The notes below the pieces were generated by a model. That model had not been told where the DNA came from. It was given only the letters and a program-made list of their open reading frames with translations, and did not search any database. DNA of 64,000 nucleotides from positions 83,441 to 147,440 of the forward strand of contig NZ_BKAG01000018.1 of the NCBI RefSeq assembly GCF_007992435.1. Direction: 5' to 3'. Below, one piece after another: positions 26,455-35,081 of the stretch; the first letter of the stretch is position 1, and each line of letters opens with the position of its first letter. The DNA is from Prosthecobacter gellanilyticus (GTDB lineage: Bacteria > Verrucomicrobiota > Verrucomicrobiia > Verrucomicrobiales > Verrucomicrobiaceae). The translations under genes and the position numbers were made by a program.

Positions 26455-27510
26455 TCAGCCCTGGGTGCGGGATCTCCAGGAAGCACAGATCTCCTCAAAC
26501 ACCTGATGCAGCGGCACCGTAATGCCCCAGTTAGGATAGTGGGCACGGCACTTCGCCAGATCACTGATATAGCAGATGTGGTCCCCTTCTCGGTTCTTGT
26601 CGAGGTACTCATACTGCATCTTCTTCCCGCTCACCTCTCCGGCGATCTCGAAGGCTTCCAGGATAGACACACTGTTCGCGCGCCCGCCTCCAAGGTTGTA
26701 CACCTCACCACAGCGCGGCGCCTTGGCGAACTCCTCAATGAAACGCGCCACGTCATGAGAGTGGATGTTGTCCCGCACCTGCTTGCCCTTGTAACCAAAG
26801 ACCTTGTAGAGACGCCCTTCAAGATTGCACTTCACCAGATAGCTGAGGAAGCCGTGCAGCTCCACACCGCTGTGATTTGGTCCCGTGAGACAGCCACCAC
26901 GCAGGCAACAGCTCTTCAGGCCAAAGTAGCGGCCATACTCCTGCACCATCACATCTCCAGCCGCCTTCGAGGCACCGAAGATGCTGTGCTTCGACTGGTC
27001 GATGGAGAAGTCCTCGCGGATCCCGTCATAGTCGTCGGCATCAGCATAGTCCCAGCGCGTGTCGAGTTCCTGCAGCGCCAGCGTGTTCGGGCGGTCCCCA
27101 TACACCTTGTTCGTACTCATGTGCACAAACACTGCCTCCGGAGCATGGCGGCGCGTGGCCTCCAGCAGGTTCAGCGTGCCCACCGCATTCACATCAAAGT
27201 CATCAAAGGGCCGGCTTGCCGCCAGGTCATGACTCGGCTGCGCCGCCGTGTGCACGATCACATCCGGCTGGATCTCCTCCAGGCACTTCAGCACATTCGG
27301 ACGGTCACGGATGTCCAGCTCACGATGCGTGAAGTCAGGAAAGACCTCCGTCAGTCGCTGCTGGTTCCACCGCGTGTCACCCTGCGGCCCAAAGAAGTCC
27401 GCGCGCATGTTGTTGTCCACGCCATAGACCTTCCAGCCCAGCTTCGAGAAATGAGTGACGACCTCCGAGCCGATGAGGCCGGAGCTACCGGTGACGAGCA
27501 GTTTTTTCAT
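26455..27510 (-). CDS. CDP-tyvelose/paratose 2-epimerase-like SDR with Phe in place of the catalytic Tyr
   Basis: A 351-residue extended [44 protein letters not shown] is the signature of CDP-paratose 2-epimerase (RfbE/Tyv) relatives, followed by [11 protein letters not shown] and [12 protein letters not shown]. The usual YxxxK appears as [11 protein letters not shown], so the position of the catalytic Tyr is Phe while the Lys is kept. I recall homologues with the same Phe, so this may be a subfamily trait. No CDP-glucose pathway genes (rfbF/G/H) are in the window, so the real substrate may be another nucleotide sugar. A candidate promoter lies directly upstream. Confidence 0.78.
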   Translation of the reverse strand: MKKLLVTGSSGLIGSEVVTHFSKLGWKVYGVDNNMRADFFGPQGDTRWNQQRLTEVFPDFTHRELDIRDRPNVLKCLEEIQPDVIVHTAAQPSHDLAASRPFDDFDVNAVGTLNLLEATRRHAPEAVFVHMSTNKVYGDRPNTLALQELDTRWDYADADDYDGIREDFSIDQSKHSIFGASKAAGDVMVQEYGRYFGLKSCCLRGGCLTGPNHSGVELHGFLSYLVKCNLEGRLYKVFGYKGKQVRDNIHSHDVARFIEEFAKAPRCGEVYNLGGGRANSVSILEAFEIAGEVSGKKMQYEYLDKNREGDHICYISDLAKCRAHYPNWGITVPLHQVFEEICASWRSRTQG

Positions 27511-27523
27511 GCGTGAAGGTTTC

Positions 27524-27551
27524 TTAATAGGGAATGCATACAGATTGGCAA
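27524..27551 (-). promoter_or_regulatory. Candidate sigma-70-type promoter for the epimerase gene
   Basis: On the minus strand TTGCCA (27551-27546) and TATTAA (27529-27524) are separated by 16 bp, close to the TTGACA/TATAAT consensus. Transcription would start near 27517, leaving a leader of only about 7 nt before the ATG at 27510. It sits in the 81-bp gap after an FkbM gene. Seen by eye only. Confidence 0.35.
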
Positions 27552-27591
27552 GGTCGGCACCGGGGGCAAATGCATGAGCCTTTAAAATAGC

Positions 27592-28389
27592 TCATGGAGC
27601 ACAGCTCCACACCGTGTTTCCAAAGGTGAGCTCACACATGTAACCGCAGCTTGCCAGGAAGCGCTCGATCTCGCTGCAATCCTTGCCACGCGAGTTCAGA
27701 AGACTGGGGTGCAGCTCCAGGGCCAGCGCACGCACCCGGTGCTCTTGAAACACACGCGGAGAGCCCAGGATCGCCTCAAACTCATAGCCCTCGATGTCGA
27801 CCTTCATCACGTCCACGGAATGCACCTGCTGCTCATCCAGAACCTGCTCCAGAGTCATCACCCGCACCTCCTGGGTGGGCACCTTGTATTTGGTGGCGCA
27901 ATGCAGACCACTGCTGCCCGTGTTGGTGCTGGCCGCCAGATGTATCAGAGCCGTTCCCGCCTGCTCGCCCACGGCGGCATTCACCAGAGTGACATTGGCC
28001 AGGCTGTTCAGGCGCAGGTTTTCTTCAATCACCGGCTGGAGACGAGTCTGGGGCTCGATCGCGATGACACGCCCTCCGGCACCACATAAGCGAGCACCGA
28101 TGACGGTGAAGTATCCCTCGTTCGCGCCAAGATCGACAAAGGTTCCTCCAGCCATCAAACATTGCTCCAGAGTCTGGATCATTCCTCTTTCATACACCCC
28201 TTGCTGGCTGAGGGCCGCCCCCATCACACTGACCGGATCGATGAAGAAGACCCCTTGCGGTGTCTCCAGAGGCACACGCCGGACCCCTAGCAGTGATTTG
28301 AGAAAAGCCGCCAGCGTACTCGGGCGGACTCGCATGAGCACAGCCTGCAGGATAGACTGATACATTGTTAGTCCAACGCGGATCATCAT
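27592..28389 (-). CDS. FkbM-family methyltransferase (1 of 5)
   Basis: SAM-dependent O-methyltransferase of the FkbM type, expected to methylate a sugar hydroxyl. Motif I is TFVDLGANEGYFTVIGARLCG; the acidic loop is RVIAIEPQTRLQP; the family hallmark near the middle is VDVMKVDIEGYEFEAILGS. The ATG that overlaps the preceding stop by 4 bp (ATGA) is chosen, with a second ATG immediately after it and a longer in-frame start upstream. The stop lies inside a 7-bp inverted repeat (CATGAGC/GCTCATG) that is at best a weak terminator. Coupled to the upstream GT2, which hints that it acts on the sugar that transferase adds. Confidence 0.85.
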   Translation of the reverse strand: MMIRVGLTMYQSILQAVLMRVRPSTLAAFLKSLLGVRRVPLETPQGVFFIDPVSVMGAALSQQGVYERGMIQTLEQCLMAGGTFVDLGANEGYFTVIGARLCGAGGRVIAIEPQTRLQPVIEENLRLNSLANVTLVNAAVGEQAGTALIHLAASTNTGSSGLHCATKYKVPTQEVRVMTLEQVLDEQQVHSVDVMKVDIEGYEFEAILGSPRVFQEHRVRALALELHPSLLNSRGKDCSEIERFLASCGYMCELTFGNTVWSCAP

Positions 28390-29369
28390 GGCATCTTCGC
28401 TCCCCAAAAGAGCGTCTTCACTCTGTCATAAATTCCTGCGGGCAGAAACGCAGCCAGCCACAATCGCAGATGAGGACCGCGTCTGAACGAGCCAGGCTGC
28501 CACCTCCAGGCTTCCGCGAAGCAGCGCCTCGCATCTCGCCTCATCCGGTGGCCGAAATATTTGTGGGCAAAGTCGAGATACTGGCTCGCATGAACGTCCC
28601 CCTTGGCAGATTGCTTCTGCCGTTCCTGTTCAGCCTCCGGCTCAGCCTCAGCATACACCATCTGAAGCAGCCTCATGACCGAGCGTTCCTCACTGCCATC
28701 CACGCTGATCTTGCTGTGATGATTGCTGCCGTGCACCCGGTAGTCCGCCAGCACACGGTCGCAGTAATGGAACTTCCAGCGCCGGGCCAGCATGATGTTG
28801 AAGTACCAGTCATTGAAGGCCAGCCCCTCAGGCACTGGCCATGCCGCCATCCACGCCTCCCGCCGCGCCAGCACCGTCGGTGCGCAGATGAAGTTTTTCT
28901 TCAGCAGCGGAATGAATTCGTTCCCGGTGAAGTCATGACCTCCGTGCTGGGAGTCAGCCCTTTCCACGGTCACGGATCCACGGTCATCAATGATGTTGAT
29001 GTTTCCATACGCCAGCCCGATGGATTCGTCGGCTTCCAGCACGGGCACCAGAGTCTCGAGGAAACAGGCATGATGCCGGTCATCGGGATCAATGCGCACC
29101 AGATACTTGCCGCGAGCCTCGGCGATGCCCTCATTCACCGTGAAGATGTGCCCGCGGTTCACCTCATGATTGATCACCCGGATGCGCGCATCCTTGCTCG
29201 CATACTCCTGCAGGATCGCCAGGGACTCATCGGGAGAGCAGTCATTGATCGCGATGATCTCAATCTCGCATTTCAAAGTCTGCGCCAGGACTCCATCCAG
29301 GCAGTCACGCAGATATCTGGCATAGCCGTAGCACGGCATCACAATGCTGACGAGCGGCACGCTGCTCAT
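28386..29369 (-). CDS. GT2 glycosyltransferase
   Basis: A 327-residue GT-A inverting transferase. N-terminal VSIVMPCYGYARYLRDCLDGVLAQTLKCEIEIIAINDCSPDES, then the donor motif LVRIDPDDRHHACF (DPDD as DxD-like) and FNDWYFNIMLARRWKFHYCD for the acceptor side. The C-terminal 90 residues are a helical, Arg- and Trp-rich extension. ATGA overlaps tie it to FkbM genes on both sides, forming an FkbM-GT2-FkbM unit. Donor unknown. Confidence 0.86.
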   Translation of the reverse strand: MSSVPLVSIVMPCYGYARYLRDCLDGVLAQTLKCEIEIIAINDCSPDESLAILQEYASKDARIRVINHEVNRGHIFTVNEGIAEARGKYLVRIDPDDRHHACFLETLVPVLEADESIGLAYGNINIIDDRGSVTVERADSQHGGHDFTGNEFIPLLKKNFICAPTVLARREAWMAAWPVPEGLAFNDWYFNIMLARRWKFHYCDRVLADYRVHGSNHHSKISVDGSEERSVMRLLQMVYAEAEPEAEQERQKQSAKGDVHASQYLDFAHKYFGHRMRRDARRCFAEAWRWQPGSFRRGPHLRLWLAAFLPAGIYDRVKTLFWGAKMP

Positions 29370-30313
29370 GATTTTGATTCCTTCACCGGGCAGATGAAAC
29401 AGTCCCTGCCATGCACCGCGCGCAGCCCGTCCTGTCGCAGCAGCCCCTCCGGAGTAATGGCATGATAGCTGTAGGCCACCAGGGACTTCGCCAGCGCGGC
29501 CTCGATCCCCGCCGCATACTCCGGCAGCACTTCCAACAAAATGTCCGGCCGGTGGCTGGCCAGCACCGGGGCCAGGGACTCCAGCACATTCGCCTCATAG
29601 CCTTCCACGTCGATCTTCAGCAGCATATGCCTGCATCCGTCTAACAAAAACCGTAGCATGGCAGCATCCACCACCAGCACCGGCCTTGACCGCACGGCCT
29701 CGCTGAACTTCCCAGCAAATCCCGCCAGCAGTGATCCATTCGTCAGACATCCCTGCGGCTCAAAAAACATCTGGAAGGACGTCTCGCTGCCCACGGCAGC
29801 ATTGAAGGCATTCACCTGCTCCAGCCCGTTCAGACGCAGATTCTCCACCAGCCGGCCATAAGCCTTCGGCGCGGGCTCGAAGGCATAAATCTTCGTCGCA
29901 GTGTTTCGCAGCTTCTCACCGAACATGCAGGTAAAGACGCCTACGTTTGCACCGATCTCCACTACCACGTCATAACTGCTCAGACGGCCCTCCAGAAAGT
30001 CAAAGACCTCGCGTTCATAGTCCAGAGTGCCTCTCAGAACCGCGGCAAAATCAAACTCCCTCTCATGCGGCGTGAAGCGGATCACCGGCCCTTTCGCACC
30101 CAGTTTCACACGCCGTGCGCACAGGCTCGCCGCAGGCCATGAAGTCGTGGAGAGTGAGTTCAGCAGTTGCTGCCTTCTCTTCGTACTCAGGAGCGGGGCC
30201 ACCAGCGTCACCACCTGTAGATACAGCCACGCCAGAGGAGAAAGCGCAGCCATGAGGCGGTGCCACACGGAGGCTGCTTTCACCAGCCAGACTGGCGCGG
30301 GATCAGTATTCAT
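29366..30313 (-). CDS. FkbM-family methyltransferase (2 of 5)
   Basis: A 315-residue FkbM methyltransferase. A hydrophobic stretch at residues 20-42 (LMAALSPLAWLYLQVVTLVAPLL) may attach it to the membrane, which other copies here lack. Motif I is VVVEIGANVGVFTCMFGEKL, then IYAFEPAPKAYGRL, and the hallmark MLLKIDVEGYEANVLESL. It overlaps the GT2 and NeuD-like genes by 4 bp each. The acceptor sugar is unknown. Confidence 0.85.
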   Translation of the reverse strand: MNTDPAPVWLVKAASVWHRLMAALSPLAWLYLQVVTLVAPLLSTKRRQQLLNSLSTTSWPAASLCARRVKLGAKGPVIRFTPHEREFDFAAVLRGTLDYEREVFDFLEGRLSSYDVVVEIGANVGVFTCMFGEKLRNTATKIYAFEPAPKAYGRLVENLRLNGLEQVNAFNAAVGSETSFQMFFEPQGCLTNGSLLAGFAGKFSEAVRSRPVLVVDAAMLRFLLDGCRHMLLKIDVEGYEANVLESLAPVLASHRPDILLEVLPEYAAGIEAALAKSLVAYSYHAITPEGLLRQDGLRAVHGRDCFICPVKESKS

Positions 30314-30960
30314 GCTGAGGCATGCTGGCGGATGATGCGCGCTGGCACACCCACGGCGATCACTCCCGGCGGCAGGTCGCGGATCACCGCGGCACCCGCA
30401 CCCACGATGGCGCCTGCGCCAATCTTGATTTTCTCGATCACAGTCGCGCCCGCGCCGATGGAGCAGCCATCACCGAGATGCACCGCACCACACAGGGTCA
30501 CACCTGGATTGAGATTGCAGAAGTCTCCCACCACGCAGTCATGCGCCACACTGGCTTTGACATTCAAAATGCAGTGCCTTCCGATCCGCGCGCGGGTCGT
30601 CACAAGACTGCCAGGTGCCAGCAGGGTCCCCTCACCTGCCTCGACATCGTGTCCCGTCCACGCAGAGCCATGCATGACATTCGCAGCCTTCAGCCCTGCC
30701 AGATCGAGATCTTCCAGCTGCCTGACAATCTTCCGCCGCAGCAGGTTACTGCCAAAAGCAGTAATGTAACGCACCTCCCCATGGATCCGGACCAATTCAG
30801 GCAGCACTTCCAGCCCGCCCAGAATTCGTGAGCAATTCCACTCTCCCGGCGGCTTGCCATCGTCCAGCACACCCAAAAGATTCAAACCAAGGTCATGGGC
30901 GTAAGCCGCCACTTCGGCCCCATGACCACCTGCTCCAACGATGACCCAGGGCGCTTTCAT
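30310..30960 (-). CDS. NeuD-like sugar O-acyltransferase (left-handed beta-helix)
   Basis: A 216-residue NeuD/PglD-type protein. The N-terminal Rossmann-like part reads WVIVGAGGHGAEVAAYAHDLGLNLLGVLDD; the rest is hexapeptide repeats (IGRHCILNVKASVAHDCVVGDFCNLNPGVTLCGAVHLGDGCSIGAGATVI) ending VIAVGVPARII. The catalytic His is probably in ASVAHDC. Such enzymes acetylate sialic acid or an amino-sugar nucleotide (PglD acetylates UDP-4-amino sugars). Together with a DegT aminotransferase in the same locus, N-acetylation of an amino sugar is a fair guess. ATGA overlaps on both sides. Confidence 0.85.
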   Translation of the reverse strand: MKAPWVIVGAGGHGAEVAAYAHDLGLNLLGVLDDGKPPGEWNCSRILGGLEVLPELVRIHGEVRYITAFGSNLLRRKIVRQLEDLDLAGLKAANVMHGSAWTGHDVEAGEGTLLAPGSLVTTRARIGRHCILNVKASVAHDCVVGDFCNLNPGVTLCGAVHLGDGCSIGAGATVIEKIKIGAGAIVGAGAAVIRDLPPGVIAVGVPARIIRQHASA

Positions 30961-31763
30961 GAGAGGGTCGCAACCACATGCCCGTAACGAGAAATGCCGG
31001 CCACAGGCTCCCCGTGTAAATCACAAACTCGGTAGCCATGCATGCTCAACTCCTTCAAAAGAGACTCTGAAGTCGTGCCCGGCGGCCCCCAGGCATAGGG
31101 ATGCACCTCCACCACCATCATGCGTGGCCTGCGTTTCTCGTCAGACAGCAGTACACGGGCTCCGCGCAGCACCTTCTCCTCGAAGCCTTCCACATCGATC
31201 ATCATCAAGGAGTACACACGCTCTCCACAAACCTCATCGATCTTCCTCAATGAAATGGAGGTGTCACCCTCCTGCCTGACTTTCGATTCCAGGCTCCCCG
31301 AGACGATGAAGCCCTCGCCACTCTCATCAGACATTCCAGCCGGCACCACTTCCACGACCTGGCTGAGGCAGTTCAGCTCGATGTTGGCACGCAACAGATG
31401 CAAATTGGCCGGATCAGGCTCAGCAACCAGCACATGACCTGACTGGCCCACCCGCAGACCGAATGCCACGGCGTATAGTCCCCAATGCCCTCCCACATCG
31501 ATGACCGCATCTCCCGTCTTCACGCACTTCATCGCCTCCGCCCACACTTCCGGCTCATAGGTCTCTCCGAGCACACGACACTCCGGATGCAGACGTAATT
31601 CGTCCGTGCCGTTCATCCGGCGCACCAAGCCGCTTCTGCCAATGAACGCCAGTGTGCGGCAATACAGGGGACGCACAAGGTCCCAAAGTGGCGCCACCCC
31701 TTTGAAGAGAGAGGAGTGCCTCACAGATTTCGCCAGACGTTCGAATCGATATAGAACCGCCAT
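30957..31763 (-). CDS. FkbM-family methyltransferase (3 of 5)
   Basis: A 268-residue FkbM methyltransferase with motif I AVIDVGGHWGLYAVAFGLRVG (the usual GAN triplet is GGH), HVLVAEPDPANLHLLR and the hallmark SLMMIDVEGFEEKVLRGA. The ATG at MAVLYRF is chosen because the longer frame would overlap the upstream acyltransferase gene by 55 bp. The 56-bp gap before it is one of the larger ones in this block. Coupled to the NeuD-like gene by ATGA. Confidence 0.82.
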   Translation of the reverse strand: MAVLYRFERLAKSVRHSSLFKGVAPLWDLVRPLYCRTLAFIGRSGLVRRMNGTDELRLHPECRVLGETYEPEVWAEAMKCVKTGDAVIDVGGHWGLYAVAFGLRVGQSGHVLVAEPDPANLHLLRANIELNCLSQVVEVVPAGMSDESGEGFIVSGSLESKVRQEGDTSISLRKIDEVCGERVYSLMMIDVEGFEEKVLRGARVLLSDEKRRPRMMVVEVHPYAWGPPGTTSESLLKELSMHGYRVCDLHGEPVAGISRYGHVVATLS

Positions 31764-31819
31764 AGTGTTTGCTTGGGTTTGGAGATTTGATCCAGCCAAT
31801 GAGACCTTTGGACAAAAGT

Positions 31820-32860
31820 TCAAAGCGCCGGAACACCAAAAGCCTGGCTTCCGGCCAGCCGCGCCTGTCTCCATTTATCGAGGGGATCTTCCACGTATCG
31901 AACCAGGACATACGACAGTCCCAATGTCATCACAAGAACGACGTGCTGATGCTGCTGTTGGTGCAGAAGGTTACGCACCACGTCACTGATGAAAATATGA
32001 GTCAGGTACACGGGATATGAAAGACTGCCGATGAAGCGATCCCATTGACTATACCGGGTGGCCGCGAAAATTACTGGCAGCAGAACAATCAAAAAGAGCG
32101 TGTAGGCCAGCCTTTGATAAGTGAAGCTCCATAGGGGCCATAAGGCCGTGGCGAGCGCCAGAAACGCGAGGCAAAAGTTTCGCCCCTTCCATCTCGCCAG
32201 CGTTTCCTGGCGATGGCGGAGACAACGTTCTGCCAGCATTCCCGCGATGAAAAAGCTCAGTTGGGCAGGAAACAAAAAATACACTTCTTCACCCAAGCCG
32301 CGGGCTGCCATCTGCTGTCTAAGCAACAGCGACAACGCCCCCACCCCGAGCAGATAGGAGGAACTTCTCGCGGCTAGCAGGGGAACCAGCATATAAAACC
32401 AGAGCTCCATCCCGATACTCCACGCCTGAGGAACCGCAAAATGCAGGGACTTGAAGTCTGTCAGAGACGACAGGAACGCCGGAATGTCCCGTCCTATGAG
32501 CGACAAGTCGGACAGCATTTGAAATCCTGTGGAAACAGGACTCTCCCCGAACAATTCTAGATTGTGCTGAACAGCGACCGGGGTCTTCCCCGACAGCAAC
32601 CACAGCGCCACATAGCACAGGAAGACCATCGCCAGTGTCGCCGCATAAGAAGGCACCAGCCGCACGTAGCGATTGCTTAGAAACACATAGACCGCGCCAG
32701 GACCACGATACTTGCTGCCATAGACGAGCGACATGTAGAAGCCTGAGATCACAAAGAATGACTCCACCGCTACATTGCCAGGCACCATTGACGATCCCAG
32801 GATGGGGCCGCAATGAGTGGCGATCACAGAGATCGCAAGCAGCAGGCGTAGCACTCCCAT
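31820..32860 (-). CDS. Acyltransferase-3 family membrane protein (sugar O-acylation), intact copy
   Basis: A 346-residue integral membrane acyltransferase with about 10 helices. It keeps the R-x10-H motif at its N-terminus (R5 to H16 in LRLLLAISVIATH), then GNVAVESFFVISGFYMS and NRYVRLVPSY. Family members (OafA, NodX, ExoZ type) acetylate or succinylate surface sugars. It lies 17 bp after an SDR gene. This copy provides a useful contrast with the frameshifted paralogue further upstream. Confidence 0.85.
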   Translation of the reverse strand: MGVLRLLLAISVIATHCGPILGSSMVPGNVAVESFFVISGFYMSLVYGSKYRGPGAVYVFLSNRYVRLVPSYAATLAMVFLCYVALWLLSGKTPVAVQHNLELFGESPVSTGFQMLSDLSLIGRDIPAFLSSLTDFKSLHFAVPQAWSIGMELWFYMLVPLLAARSSSYLLGVGALSLLLRQQMAARGLGEEVYFLFPAQLSFFIAGMLAERCLRHRQETLARWKGRNFCLAFLALATALWPLWSFTYQRLAYTLFLIVLLPVIFAATRYSQWDRFIGSLSYPVYLTHIFISDVVRNLLHQQQHQHVVLVMTLGLSYVLVRYVEDPLDKWRQARLAGSQAFGVPAL

Positions 32861-32877
32861 GACAAAGCCCGGTAACG

Positions 32878-33924
32878 TCAGCGCACCACCCGGGATGACG
32901 CGATGACATCAATCATTTTCATCAATCCCCGGTGATCACGGCTTCCGAGTTCAGACAGTTCCTTCAGCCACTTCGCATTGCGATAATAAACCGCCTCTGG
33001 ATCCGCAATACGGCCCGTGACGATGGCCTCAATGATCTCCTCGGCCCCTGTCTGCACCTTGACCGTCGGCATGATGCCTTCCTCCTTCATTCGTGCCACG
33101 GAGACATGGTAGTTCCGCAGGTCCGGGTTATCCAGCTTGACATACACCGGCTGGCACGCCGGATTGATCTGCTGGAAGATGCCCACCAGATCCACCACGC
33201 GGAAGTTCTCATGGGCGATGTTGCACACCAGGTGCTTGTGATTCGGATTCTCCGCAAAGTAGATGAAGGCGCGTGCGCAGTCCGCCACATGCAGGAAGGG
33301 CCGCCACTGCTGCCCGTCTCCGAACACCCGCACCTCATTGTAAAGCGTGGAGCAGTAGCTGAAGATATTGATCACCAGGTCAAACCGCATGCGTGGTGAG
33401 TAGCCGTAGAGCGTGCCGTTTCTCAGGATGGCCGGGCGCCACTTCTCATCCGCGATGCTGAGCAGGAACGCATCCGAGTCGACCTTTGAACGCGCATAAG
33501 CCGTGAGCGGATTCGTCTGACCATCCTCATCCACCTCTCCAGGAGCCTCCCCATACACGGAGCATGACGAGGAGAACACAAAGCGGATGCCCCGCGCCTT
33601 GCACGCGATCGCCAGGTCACGCGTGGCCTCGAAGTTCACCTCTTCCGTGAGCTTCGGATTCAGCTCCGCGCTCGGATCATTGGAGATCGCCGCCAGATGG
33701 ATCACCACATCGATGTCCTTCAGCAGCGCCTCCAGCGCCGTGGCATCTGCCAGCACCGCGCGGATGTCATCCCGCACGATCTCCACCGCCGGCCGCATGG
33801 CGCGGATGTGCTCCACGCCGAAGTAACCGATGTCGAGCGAGCGGACCTGATGCCCACGCACGAGCAGCTTCGGGATCAAAACAGAGCCGAGGTAACCGGC
33901 GCCTCCTGTGACAAGAATGTTCAT
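32878..33924 (-). CDS. NAD-dependent epimerase/dehydratase (extended SDR)
   Basis: A 348-residue SDR: NILVTGGAGYLGSVLIPKLL (NAD loop), VIHLAAISNDPSAELNP, FSSSCSVYGEA and the catalytic YARSK (YxxxK), followed by LRNGTLYGYSPRMRFDLVIN. The SNDPSAE and NGTLYGYSPRMRFD stretches mark a subgroup often placed next to glycosyl- or methyltransferase genes. The reaction could be a 4,6-dehydration, reduction or epimerisation. It lies between a DegT aminotransferase gene (29 bp) and an acyltransferase gene (17 bp), so the three may make and decorate one amino sugar. Confidence 0.82.
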   Translation of the reverse strand: MNILVTGGAGYLGSVLIPKLLVRGHQVRSLDIGYFGVEHIRAMRPAVEIVRDDIRAVLADATALEALLKDIDVVIHLAAISNDPSAELNPKLTEEVNFEATRDLAIACKARGIRFVFSSSCSVYGEAPGEVDEDGQTNPLTAYARSKVDSDAFLLSIADEKWRPAILRNGTLYGYSPRMRFDLVINIFSYCSTLYNEVRVFGDGQQWRPFLHVADCARAFIYFAENPNHKHLVCNIAHENFRVVDLVGIFQQINPACQPVYVKLDNPDLRNYHVSVARMKEEGIMPTVKVQTGAEEIIEAIVTGRIADPEAVYYRNAKWLKELSELGSRDHRGLMKMIDVIASSRVVR

Positions 33925-33953
33925 GGTCTAACGAATAGTGGGTGGAGTAAAAA

Positions 33954-35081
33954 TCAGCGTTGCTCGAACCAGCCTCTCACGGTGGAGAACAGATAATCAA
34001 GCTCTTCGTCAGACATCACCGTGTGCAGCGGCAGGGAGACGAGGTTGTCCTTGATGGCATTCGTGAAGCTCAGGTCCTGCTCACGGTAGCGGTCACTGTA
34101 GAATTTCAGGCTGTGGTTCGCGGTGTAGTAGCGGCGCACGGCCACCCCCTTGCCCTGCATGTAGTTCACAAACTCCGTCGCCTCTTCATTCAGGATGATC
34201 GGGAAGTAGAGATACGGGCAGTCCACCTCGGGGAGCACCTTCATCGTGCGCAGCAGCCCCTGGCTCTCCAGCCCGCCGAAGAACTCCACATACCTGGCCG
34301 CGTTTTTGGTTCGGCTTTGGATGATGAAGTCCGCCTTCGCCAGGTTTCGCAGCCCCACCAGGGCGCAGACCTCGGTCATCTTCGAGTTCAGGCCGGGCAC
34401 ATCCACATCACCACGCACCTTTTCATACTGGCCGAAGTCACGCAGACGGCGCAGCAGCTCGTCGATCTCCGGATCGTTCACGATGTTGCAGCCGCCCTCC
34501 ATGCTGTTGAAAATCTTCGTGGCATGGAAGCTAATCATCTCGCTGAAGCCATACTCCCAGGAGTGCCGGCCCTTGAACTTCGTGCCAAACGCAGGCGCAT
34601 TGTCCAGCACCACCGCCAGCTTCTTCTCACGGGAGATCTGCTGCAGGCGCTCCAGGTTCACAATGTTTCCATAGGCACCCACCGGCAGGATCATGCGCAC
34701 ATCCGGGGAGTCCACCAGAGCCTTCTCGATGTCCAGCACCATGGTCTCGTCCACATCACAGAAGACCGGCTTCAGGTTGTTCGTCACCACCGCATTGATC
34801 GTGCCGGAAAAGGTGAAGGAGGGCACCAGCACCTCAAACGACTCATGCGGTCCCACGCTCATCTTGTGCTTCCAGGCCTGGATCAGATGATACAAGGCCA
34901 GCTCGCCATTGCAGTTCAGGCTCGGCTTGATCGGGCAGCCATAGAACTCCTGCAGCTTGTCCTCAAACATCCGCACATGCGGCGAATTGTTGGTCACAAG
35001 TCCGCTGGAGAGACATTTGGCAAAATCATCCGCGATCTCATCCAGACCGGGCATGAAGGGTTTAACGATATTGATGTTCAT
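33954..35081 (-). CDS. DegT/DnrJ/EryC1-family sugar aminotransferase
   Basis: PLP-dependent aminotransferase of 375 residues that would convert a keto-sugar nucleotide to the amino sugar. Visible are the start FMPGLDEIADDFAKCLSSGLVTNNSPHVRMFEDKLQEFYG, the PLP-phosphate region SFTFSGTINAV, DNAPAFGTKF, and the Schiff-base lysine in ISFHATKIFNSMEGGC. C-terminal substrate-binding Arg/Tyr residues lie in GVAVRRYYTANHSL. With RmlA and RmlB in the locus, the likely substrate is a dTDP-keto-6-deoxyhexose, though this is inferred. Coupled to the upstream FkbM gene by ATGA. Confidence 0.88.
   Translation of the reverse strand: MNINIVKPFMPGLDEIADDFAKCLSSGLVTNNSPHVRMFEDKLQEFYGCPIKPSLNCNGELALYHLIQAWKHKMSVGPHESFEVLVPSFTFSGTINAVVTNNLKPVFCDVDETMVLDIEKALVDSPDVRMILPVGAYGNIVNLERLQQISREKKLAVVLDNAPAFGTKFKGRHSWEYGFSEMISFHATKIFNSMEGGCNIVNDPEIDELLRRLRDFGQYEKVRGDVDVPGLNSKMTEVCALVGLRNLAKADFIIQSRTKNAARYVEFFGGLESQGLLRTMKVLPEVDCPYLYFPIILNEEATEFVNYMQGKGVAVRRYYTANHSLKFYSDRYREQDLSFTNAIKDNLVSLPLHTVMSDEELDYLFSTVRGWFEQR

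Noticed and set aside
27573..27596. CATGAGC/GCTCATG inverted repeat as a terminator of the FkbM gene
   Set aside because: The stem is only 7 bp with a 10-nt loop and no T-run on the transcribed side.
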